Source: Rhodospirillales bacterium (GTDB lineage Bacteria > Pseudomonadota > Alphaproteobacteria > Rhodospirillales > Magnetospirillaceae). From it: a stretch of DNA of 27,442 bases. A program made the translations under genes and the position numbers. This document shows, piece after piece, positions 1-7,014 of this stretch; position 1 is the first letter of the stretch, and each line of letters begins with the position of its first letter. Location of the stretch: the NCBI GenBank assembly GCA_030040955.1, contig JASHSH010000365.1, positions 1-27,442 on the forward strand, given 5' to 3'. The notes under the pieces are model-generated. The model did not search any database, was not told the origin of the DNA, and worked only from the letters and a program-made list of their open reading frames with translations.

Positions 1-1124
1 CGGGCGGCGGCGGCGGCACGGAAGGCCGCGATGGCTTCCGCCGGCTGGCTGGTGCGATGCAGGAAGGCGCCAAGATTATTCCACGCTTCGGTATATCCGG
101 GTTTCACCGCGATCGCCTTGCGCAGCGCATGCTCGGCCTTGTCGACCCGCCCCAAATCGAACAACGCGAGACCAAGATTCGTCCATGCCTCGGCGGATTC
201 AGGATCTGCCGCCGTGGCCCTGGTCAGCGCCGCCTCGGCATCCGCCAAACGGCCCAGGTCGCGGTTCGCGCCTCGGAACTCGAACGATGTCGCGGAGTCG
301 TTGGCCTCGATCTCGGAGGAGCCGCGCGAGCCCGCCTCGGAGCGTTCCAGATCGCGCGTCTGCATCAGCGTGACGCCGAGAGCGTTGAGCGCGTCCGCAT
401 GGTCGGGACGCAAGTCGATGGCTTGGCGGAACGCGTCGATCGCCTCGACAAACCGCCCCGCGCCATGGAGCATCATTCCGAGTTCATAGTGCAGATCGGC
501 GTCGCCTGGCAGCGCGGCGACCACGCGGCGCAACTCTTCCGCCGCGTCGGCCAGCCTCCCTTGGACTCGCAGCAATCTGGCGAGGGTGGTGCGAGCTGGG
601 ATCAGCCCCGGATTCAGTTCCAGCGCCGCGCGGCATTCGCTCTCGGCCTCGACTTGCGTCCCTTGCTCGTGCAGTGCGGCGCCCAGATTCGCATGGGCCT
701 CGGCGAGAGAAGGCGCTATCGCGACCACCCGGCGAATTGTCGCGACGGCCATCTCGATCTTGCCGAGCTGGCGATAGGCCAGCGCCAAATTGTAGAGCGA
801 TTCGACGTGCCGGGGATCGATCGCGAGCCCGGCCTCGAATGTCTCGATCGCCGCTTCGATCTGGCCCAGCGCCATGCGAACATTGCCCAGCCAGCAGCGA
901 TACGCCGCCCGCGTTCCGTCGCGCGTGACGGCTTCGCCCAACAGATCGAGAGCCGCTTCGTGTCTACCGCTTTGCGCGGCGATCATGCCGAGACGGAACA
1001 GTACCTCGGCCCGGCCCGGCTGCTGGCGCTGCGCCTGACGGAACAGTGCCTCCGCTTCCGCCAGTCTTCCGGCACGTTGCTGCTCCAGGCCGATGACGAA
1101 AGGATCTTTGGTCGCCGATCCCAT
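1..1124 (-). CDS. TPR-repeat protein, probably N-terminal part of a TPR glycosyltransferase (cut by left edge)
   Basis: The reading frame stays open from an ATG at 1124 to the left edge, giving 374 visible codons. Almost all of it is tandem tetratricopeptide repeats from about residue 15 on, with typical elements such as GRLAEAEALFRQA, LGQIEAAIETF and LAYRQLGKIEMAV. The last visible residues, QPAEAIAAFRAAA, are still inside a repeat, so the C-terminal domain is outside the window. The start lies 14 bases after the stop of the upstream TPR-GT gene and is preceded by a GAGAG-like ribosome site, so the two are probably co-transcribed. The next two upstream genes pair similar repeats with a GT9-like domain, so a glycosyltransferase is the best guess for the missing part. 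TPRs alone mediate protein binding and do not prove that. The TPR call is secure; the full function is inference. Confidence 0.8.
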   Translation of the reverse strand, partial: MGSATKDPFVIGLEQQRAGRLAEAEALFRQAQRQQPGRAEVLFRLGMIAAQSGRHEAALDLLGEAVTRDGTRAAYRCWLGNVRMALGQIEAAIETFEAGLAIDPRHVESLYNLALAYRQLGKIEMAVATIRRVVAIAPSLAEAHANLGAALHEQGTQVEAESECRAALELNPGLIPARTTLARLLRVQGRLADAAEELRRVVAALPGDADLHYELGMMLHGAGRFVEAIDAFRQAIDLRPDHADALNALGVTLMQTRDLERSEAGSRGSSEIEANDSATSFEFRGANRDLGRLADAEAALTRATAADPESAEAWTNLGLALFDLGRVDKAEHALRKAIAVKPGYTEAWNNLGAFLHRTSQPAEAIAAFRAAAAA

Positions 1125-1138
1125 GCTCTCGAACAATG

Positions 1139-2863
1139 CTACCGAATTTGTTCGCGCGTGCCGCTCCAGGCCGCAAGCGCCGCTTCTACCACGGCCATCG
1201 CGCCGGCCCAGTCTCCGGGCTTGGACTGGCGAAACAGTCGCATGGTGGGATACCACGGGCAATCCTCGCGGTCGAGCAGCCACCGCCAGTCGGGAGCGAA
1301 TGTCAACACCACCCATGTCGGCTTGCCGAGCGCGCCAGCCAGATGGGCGACCGACGTGTCCACCGTGATCACCAGGTCTAGAAGACCGATCAAGGCCGCG
1401 GTCTCGGCAAAATCGGTCAGTTGAGTCCGATAATCAGAGAGTCCAGGTGTGGCAGCCAGAGCATCTTCGTCGACTCCATGCGGAGCCGGTTGAATCAGAT
1501 ACCAGGACGCGGACCGGTTTCGAAGCAGCGACGTGAATGCCGAGAACGGCGCGGACCGGTTGCTGTCGTTTTGCTGCGCCGGATTGCCCGACCAGGCGAA
1601 ACCGATGTGTGGACCGGGACCGACCACGCGTTCGCGCCACTTCGCCATCCGCGCGGGATCCGCGACGAGATATGGCGAACGCGACGGTATCGTCTCGAGT
1701 CTCGTGTCGAATAGTCTTGGCAGGCTCAACAGCGGACAGTGCAAATCGAACGGTGGCAGCGGGTCGCCGCGTCCGATGACGCGCCAAGCTCCGTCCAAGC
1801 CGGTCAGCAGCGGCATCAACGGCCGCTGCACCTCCAGCACAACGCGGGCGCCGCGCGCGGCAACCATTTCGACGTAGCGGCAGAATTGGATCGTGTCGCC
1901 CATGCCACCTTCAGCATGCAACAAGATGGTCCGGTTGGCGATGTCCCCTCCATCCCATTGCGGTTGGACCAGGCCGCGAGGCTTGAGTGCCTCGACTCCG
2001 CCCCGCCAGCGCCACTCGTGCAAATCCCATCCTTCCGCGAATTGTCCGAGTTGCAGTCGTACGAGCGCCTCGTTGTACCGCGCTTTCGGGAAGTCCGCAT
2101 TGGTAGGCAGGACCATCCGATACGCCCCGATCGCCTCCTGGTACCGCCCCAGCTTCTCCAAAATGAAGCCGAGATTGATGGGTGTCTCGTTGTGACCGGG
2201 ATCGATTTCGAGGGCGCGGCGATAGGCGTTCGCCGCCTCCTCCCGGCGGCCGAGCGCCTGCAAGGCGATGCCGAGATTGTATTGGGCGTCCGCGCTTTCC
2301 GGTCGCACGGCCAGCGCCGCGCGGTGGAATTCCTCGGCCTCGCGGTGCCGGCCAAGACTCGCGAGCACCACGCCGAGATTGTTGTGCGCGTCGAAATGGT
2401 GCGGGCGGACCGCGATCACCTTCCGATATTCCTCCATTGCCTGCGGAAGCCGCTCGAGTTTCGCAAGCACATTGCCCAGATTGTATCGCGCGTCGACATT
2501 GGCCGGATCCAATTCGAGCGCGCGGCGATAACTCGCGGTCGCCTCCTCGAACTTCCGCAACGACTCGAGCGCGACGCCCAGGTTCGAATGATAGGCACCC
2601 CGCGTCGGATCCGCGGCGACGGCGGCGGCAAGCAAGTCGGCCGCGAGCAAGTTTCGATCGGTCTGGAGGGCTATGACTCCCAGTCCATTCGAAGCGGCGG
2701 CATGACCGGGCTCGCCGGACAGAATGCGGCGATAGAGAGCCTCGGCATCGGACAGGTGGCCGCTCGCGTGCTGGTGCTGGGCGGATTCGAGAAGCCGCTC
2801 GATCGAAACCGAATGAGAACCGATACGCGCCAATTCTCCGCTCCGGCACCGGCTCCTGGCCAC
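1139..2863 (-). CDS. TPR-containing glycosyltransferase, GT9/heptosyltransferase-like C-terminal domain
   Basis: The protein has 574 residues. Residues about 20-275 are tandem TPRs, and a GWDLHEWRWR linker near 278-287 leads into a GT-B-like domain. That domain has EGGMGDTIQF (318-327), GFAWSGNP (421-428) and VDTSVAHLAGALG (501-513), the last resembling the DTGxxHLAxALG motif of ADP-heptose:LPS heptosyltransferases. It ends with PWYPTMRLFRQ, shared with both neighbouring paralogues. The role is probably transfer of a sugar to a protein or surface glycan in the cytoplasm, with the TPR superhelix holding the acceptor; donor and acceptor are unknown. The listed start is a GTG with a weak ribosome site. 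A TTG about ten codons further in follows GGAG and is an alternative, and either choice leaves the domains intact. The gene sits between a similar paralogue upstream and a cut TPR gene downstream, in one orientation. Confidence 0.85.
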   Translation of the reverse strand: MARSRCRSGELARIGSHSVSIERLLESAQHQHASGHLSDAEALYRRILSGEPGHAAASNGLGVIALQTDRNLLAADLLAAAVAADPTRGAYHSNLGVALESLRKFEEATASYRRALELDPANVDARYNLGNVLAKLERLPQAMEEYRKVIAVRPHHFDAHNNLGVVLASLGRHREAEEFHRAALAVRPESADAQYNLGIALQALGRREEAANAYRRALEIDPGHNETPINLGFILEKLGRYQEAIGAYRMVLPTNADFPKARYNEALVRLQLGQFAEGWDLHEWRWRGGVEALKPRGLVQPQWDGGDIANRTILLHAEGGMGDTIQFCRYVEMVAARGARVVLEVQRPLMPLLTGLDGAWRVIGRGDPLPPFDLHCPLLSLPRLFDTRLETIPSRSPYLVADPARMAKWRERVVGPGPHIGFAWSGNPAQQNDSNRSAPFSAFTSLLRNRSASWYLIQPAPHGVDEDALAATPGLSDYRTQLTDFAETAALIGLLDLVITVDTSVAHLAGALGKPTWVVLTFAPDWRWLLDREDCPWYPTMRLFRQSKPGDWAGAMAVVEAALAAWSGTREQIR

Positions 2864-2967
2864 CCTCGGTCATCTGCCGCACCGCGAACTCACTCGGCTC
2901 GCGGTAGGTGATTCGCGACGCCGGTTCATCTAATCGGCGCCACCCGGAGGGTCAAGCCCGGCCACCC

Positions 2968-4602
2968 TCAGCGCCCTTCGCCTCCTTCGGCCAGCTTAGC
3001 GTACGCGACCAGCGCGTTCCGTACCCGCCCGGCAACAGCACTCCAGTCCCCGCGCTTGGGTTGGCGAAACAAGCGCATCGTTGGATACCAAGGACTGTCT
3101 TCGCGTTCACGGAACCAGCGCCAATCGGGCGCGAAATCGAGCAATGCCCAGGTCCGGACCCCCGTCGCGCCGGCGAGATGGCAGACCGCGGTGTCGACGG
3201 AAATCACCACATCCAGGCTGGCCATGAGGGCCGCGGTATCCGCGAAATCGGCGAATTCCCGACCCGCGTCCAGCGTGCGCCGCCCCCCTCCGACCGCTGC
3301 CAGCTCATTCGGGCTCGCGTCTTTCTGCAAGCTGACCAAGGTGGCGGGAAGGTCGCCGAGCATGTAGGCAATTGCGGTCGGATCGACGGAACGATAGCGA
3401 TTGCGCGATTGCGTCGCCTTGCCCCTCCATACCAGGCCGACTTTCGGCCGTGGACCGTTTCCGACCCAATCCCGCCACTTTGCCGCAAGACTTGGATCGA
3501 TGCGTATATACGGTACCGCGGCGGGTATGGTCGCGAAGCGCGTGCCCAAGGCGAACGGCAGGGAAAGCAGCGGACAATGCGCATCGTAGGGCGGCAGCGG
3601 TTCGCCCTGCGTGACGGTCTCGATGCCTTCGATCGAGTGAAACAGCCGGGCAAGACTCCTAGGTGCCTCCACGACGACTCGCCAATCTCGGTCCGCGACC
3701 TGGCGAGCGAAGCGCACGAATTGAATGGAATCGCCCGCGCCTTGCTCCGGCCAAAGCAAAATCGTGCGCCCGCCGCCGACCTCTCCCGACCATAGGGGGC
3801 TGCCGTATCCGCGCATCCTCCGTTCGGCGTCCGCGTCGAGCCGCCAGCGCCATTCATGTTCTCCGAGACCATTCTCGAAGTCGCCCCGGAGCAGAAGACC
3901 CAGCCCCATGTTCCAATGCGCGTTCGCGTAGTCGGGTCGCTGGGCAAGGGCCGCGCGATAGCTGGTCAGCGCCTCGTCGTATCGGCCGAGTTCGCGCAAG
4001 ACGATGCCGCGGTTGTTGTGTCTCTCGGCGGAGGCAGGCGCCAGCTGGAGCGATCTGGCTAGGCTCGCCTCGGGCTCCTCCATCTGGCCCAGTTCCATCA
4101 AGGCAGCGCCCAGGCTGCCGTGGGCGGATGCCTGTTCGGGAGCCAAATCGACGGCGCGACGCAGAGCGGCCACGGATGGCTCCAAACTTCCCTGTTCCAT
4201 TGCCGCGATGCCGAGATTGTAATGCGCGGACGCCAGATCGGGTTGGAGCTCGACCGCACGGCTATAGGATAAGACGGCATCGGCGAGCCGGCCTAGACCC
4301 TTGAGCGCGTTTCCCAGGTTGACGTGGTAGGCAGCGACCGAGCCGCTTACCTGAATCGCACGTCCAATCCATTCGATCGCAGATTCGTGCGTACCGGCCC
4401 GCGACGCGATCACGCCGCGCAGATGAAGGGCATCGGGTTGATTTGGCTCGATGGCGAGAACTTCCTCGCACAAAGCGTCCGCGTCGGCCGAGTTGCCGTC
4501 TCGTTCCAGCCTCAGGGCGTCGGCTACGAGCCGTGGAATTGCCGCGGTGCCGCGAGCCCCGGACGCCGCCCGCTTCGCCACTTCCTTTTGTTCGCGAACC
4601 AT
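2968..4602 (-). CDS. TPR-containing glycosyltransferase, GT9/heptosyltransferase-like C-terminal domain (second paralogue)
   Basis: The protein has 544 residues from an ATG at 4602. The open frame extends upstream to 4716, but that stretch is arginine-rich and unlike the family, so I chose the internal ATG, which has GGATCGG just ahead of it. TPRs cover about residues 22-240, then GLGEHEWRWR leads into the GT-B-like domain. Key motifs are WPEQGAGDSIQFVRF (284-298), VGLVWRGK, VDTAVCHLAGATG and a terminal SPWYPTMRLFRQPKRGDW. The same motif order as in its two neighbours marks a local duplication series. The equivalent segment in heptosyltransferases lies in the nucleotide-sugar binding half, so glycosyl transfer is likely; donor and acceptor cannot be read from sequence. 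It is transcribed away from the plus-strand paralogue, with 182 bases between the two starts. Confidence 0.86.
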   Translation of the reverse strand: MVREQKEVAKRAASGARGTAAIPRLVADALRLERDGNSADADALCEEVLAIEPNQPDALHLRGVIASRAGTHESAIEWIGRAIQVSGSVAAYHVNLGNALKGLGRLADAVLSYSRAVELQPDLASAHYNLGIAAMEQGSLEPSVAALRRAVDLAPEQASAHGSLGAALMELGQMEEPEASLARSLQLAPASAERHNNRGIVLRELGRYDEALTSYRAALAQRPDYANAHWNMGLGLLLRGDFENGLGEHEWRWRLDADAERRMRGYGSPLWSGEVGGGRTILLWPEQGAGDSIQFVRFARQVADRDWRVVVEAPRSLARLFHSIEGIETVTQGEPLPPYDAHCPLLSLPFALGTRFATIPAAVPYIRIDPSLAAKWRDWVGNGPRPKVGLVWRGKATQSRNRYRSVDPTAIAYMLGDLPATLVSLQKDASPNELAAVGGGRRTLDAGREFADFADTAALMASLDVVISVDTAVCHLAGATGVRTWALLDFAPDWRWFREREDSPWYPTMRLFRQPKRGDWSAVAGRVRNALVAYAKLAEGGEGR

Positions 4603-4784
4603 CCGATCCAGGTGAGCTTCTCGGGCTCGGGAAACGAACGGTAGTGTACGTCGTCGGCGGAAAGTCAGTCGAGGGGACTCCCTTGATTCCGGCGCATGCA
4701 ATCGGCTACGTCTCACTCGGCGACGGCCGAACTCTTCCCGCTCGCCGCCAGCGAAATCGTACGGCAGAAAGAGAACGCAGGTTC
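4603..4784. other. Divergent intergenic region between two TPR-GT paralogues
   Basis: These 182 bases separate the starts of two divergently transcribed paralogues, so both promoters should lie here. I could not find a convincing -35/-10 pair on either strand, nor a clear inverted repeat. Open frames cross the region on both strands, but only as upstream extensions of the flanking genes. Confidence 0.5.
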
Positions 4785-6626
4785 ATGCCCGATCGTTCGG
4801 ACGACTTTCGGCGGCAGGCGCAACGAAACTCCAATGTTTCCGCCGACGCGGTGCGGGAACTCGTGGAAAGCGGCATGCGACTCGGCGAGTCGGGACAGTT
4901 GGACGGAGCCGCCGAGCGATTTCGCCAGGCACTGGACCTGGATCCCGATAATGCGGCGGCCCTGGGCGGGCTGGGCAACGTCGCGCAAAGTCAAGGGAGG
5001 CTCGACGAAGCCGTTGCAAGTTACCGCCGCGCGCTGGATGCGGACCCAGGACTAGGATTCGCGCGGGGCAATCTTGGAGTTACCCTGCTGACGCAGGGCA
5101 ACTACAGAGATGGCGCCGAGGCGCTTCGCCTGGCTTGCGAAGCAAATCCTGAGTCGGCGCTGTTGTGGATGCATTACGGCAACGCTCTTCTGTCCATTGG
5201 AGAGCTCGACGAGGCGGAGAGGAAATTCCACCGCGCCTTGGAAATCGTCCCCCGTTCCGCCGAGACGCGTTCGGGCCTGGCTGAAATTCTGCGCCGCCGG
5301 AAGCGCAATGAGGAGGCGATCGCCGAATACCGGCGCGCCATCGAAATCTCGCCCGACTTCTCGGCCGCGCAGCTTGGAATCGGCCTCGTCCTCCTCTCCA
5401 CCCGGCGCTTCGAGGAGGCGGCCGCGGCCCTTCGTCGTGCCATCGAACTCGCTCCGACGCATGCCGAGGCACGGTGCAATCTGGGTATGGCGTTCGCCGC
5501 CCTGAACCGGGTCGACGAGGCCATCGAATGCTACCGGCGCGCGCTGGCGCTCGATCCGCGACTGGCCGCCGCTCCGTACAATCTCGGCACCCTGCAGCAG
5601 AGTCTGGGCCGAGATGACGAGGCGATCGACAGCTTCCGGTCGGCGATCGCAATCCGTCCCGACTACGCCGAGGCGCACAACAACCTGGGGAACTCGCTTC
5701 TCCGCCGCGGCCAGCTCCTCGATGGTTGGGACGAAATCGAGTGGCGCTGGCTGTGCCCGGTATTGAACCTGGGCCCGAAGGAGCGGTATCCGAGGCCGCT
5801 ATGGTCGGGCGAGGCGGCTCCCGCGGGCGCCTCGATTCTCCTGTGGTCGGACACCAGATACGGCGACGTCATCCAGTTCGTTCGCTACGCGCCGATCGTT
5901 GCCCGGTCGGGATGGCGGGTCGTTCTTGGCGTTCCGCATCCGCTCAAGCGTCTGGTCGAGAGCATACCCGGCACCATCGTCGTCGCCGAGGGTGAGATCG
6001 TCCCCGGCTTCCATGTTCATTGCCCGCTGACCAGCGTGCCGCGCATGCTGCGAACCACGCTCGAGACGATACCCGCCGCGATACCGTATCTCCGGCCGGA
6101 GCCGCGCCTGGTCGACAGTTGGCGCGGGAAGCTCGGCGGGTTGCCGGGAACGAAGGTCGGCATCGCATGGAGGGGCGCGGCGGCGCATGCCCGGGATCCG
6201 GGGGGGTCACTGGAACCCGCCCTATTCGCGCGAACGTTCGAGGACGAGGAACTCTCGCTCGTGGTCTTGCAGACCGATGCGACGGCCGATGAGGTCGCGG
6301 CACTACGCGCGGGCGGACGAATTTTCGGCGCGGGCGAGGAGCTGACGGACTTCGCCGAGACCGCGGCGCTGATCGCCAATCTCGATTTGGTGATCACCGT
6401 CGATACCGCGATTTGCCATCTCGCCGGCGCGCTCGGCGCTCCGGTCTGGACGCTGCTCGAACACGTCCCCGATTGGCGCTGGATGGAAGGCCGCGCGGAC
6501 AGTCCCTGGTATCCAACCATGCGGCTGTTCCGACAGACTCGCCCGAAGGATTGGGATTCTGTGGTCGACCGGGTCCGCGCCGAGCTGCGGAGCTTTGTGA
6601 ATGACCGTGCATCTCCAAAGGGTTAA
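4785..6626 (+). CDS. TPR-containing glycosyltransferase, GT9/heptosyltransferase-like C-terminal domain (third paralogue)
   Basis: The protein has 613 residues from an ATG at 4785 preceded by GCAGG; the long open extension upstream of it is not family-like. About eight to nine TPRs fill residues 20-310, with many textbook signatures such as GRLDEAVASYRRAL and GRDDEAIDSFRSAI. GWDEIEWRW then leads into the GT-B-like domain, with LWSDTRYGDVIQFVRY, VGIAWRGAA, VDTAICHLAGALG and SPWYPTMRLFRQ. The N-terminal TPR array is the longest complete one of the three paralogues. Motif order is the same, but the plus-strand orientation means it has its own promoter. I infer transfer of a sugar onto a protein or surface glycan. 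The position equivalent to a QGAGDSIQF or GGMGDTIQF glycine loop reads DTRYGDVIQF, so donor binding may differ from the other two. Confidence 0.87.
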   Translation: MPDRSDDFRRQAQRNSNVSADAVRELVESGMRLGESGQLDGAAERFRQALDLDPDNAAALGGLGNVAQSQGRLDEAVASYRRALDADPGLGFARGNLGVTLLTQGNYRDGAEALRLACEANPESALLWMHYGNALLSIGELDEAERKFHRALEIVPRSAETRSGLAEILRRRKRNEEAIAEYRRAIEISPDFSAAQLGIGLVLLSTRRFEEAAAALRRAIELAPTHAEARCNLGMAFAALNRVDEAIECYRRALALDPRLAAAPYNLGTLQQSLGRDDEAIDSFRSAIAIRPDYAEAHNNLGNSLLRRGQLLDGWDEIEWRWLCPVLNLGPKERYPRPLWSGEAAPAGASILLWSDTRYGDVIQFVRYAPIVARSGWRVVLGVPHPLKRLVESIPGTIVVAEGEIVPGFHVHCPLTSVPRMLRTTLETIPAAIPYLRPEPRLVDSWRGKLGGLPGTKVGIAWRGAAAHARDPGGSLEPALFARTFEDEELSLVVLQTDATADEVAALRAGGRIFGAGEELTDFAETAALIANLDLVITVDTAICHLAGALGAPVWTLLEHVPDWRWMEGRADSPWYPTMRLFRQTRPKDWDSVVDRVRAELRSFVNDRASPKG

Positions 6627-6714
6627 CGTCCCGTGCGGCGGGGCGAACGCGAATTGGATCGGGCACCTCGCCTATGTTAATGTTTGCCCGCAACGGCCGG
6701 ATAACGAATCGCCG

Positions 6715-6996
6715 ATGAATCGCAAGGAAAGGCGCGCCGCAGCGAGTCAGCCGCCGGCCGGCGTGCGTCCGGCCGGTCAGCAGACCGGGCTGGCATCCGC
6801 GGCAAGTCCGCCGGCCAGGCCGAGTTTCGCGCTACGGATGGTATCGAGGATACTGCTATCGCCAATGGTGCTGTCCCGCGTGCGGCAGCGCGACCTCGAG
6901 CGCGTGCTCGCCGCCATCGCCGTCGAAGCCGGGCGGCCCGAGGTCGCCGACAGCCTGCTCCGCCGTCAGGCGATGCGCGATGCCGGAGGACGCTGA
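6715..6996 (+). CDS. Small hypothetical protein with MNRKERRAA N-terminus
   Basis: This is a 93-residue frame starting at an ATG at 6715. An upstream ATG at 6601 overlaps the preceding gene and gives residues unlike any family, so the later start is preferred. The N-terminus MNRKERRAAAS is a basic motif that I recall at the start of many alphaproteobacterial TPR and glycosyltransferase proteins; this is from memory and unverified. A proline/alanine-rich linker (residues 12-36) follows, then a helical segment (about 38-90) with several Arg and Leu residues and no clear membrane span. There are no TPRs. It ends 18 bases from the convergent end of the GT/oxygenase gene. It could be a real small partner protein or the leftover N-terminus of a lost TPR glycosyltransferase. 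The ribosome site is weak. Confidence 0.5.
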   Translation: MNRKERRAAASQPPAGVRPAGQQTGLASAASPPARPSFALRMVSRILLSPMVLSRVRQRDLERVLAAIAVEAGRPEVADSLLRRQAMRDAGGR

Positions 6997-7014
6997 TCCG
7001 CGGGTGGCCGTCGC

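Noticed and set aside
57..1424. 455-codon plus-strand open frame at the left end
   Set aside because: It is antisense to TPR-coding sequence on minus that reads clearly as repeats and continues off the edge.
6654..6681. TTGGAT with GTTAAT 16 bases downstream as a promoter for the 93-residue gene
   Set aside because: The -10 match is poor and the gene itself is uncertain.
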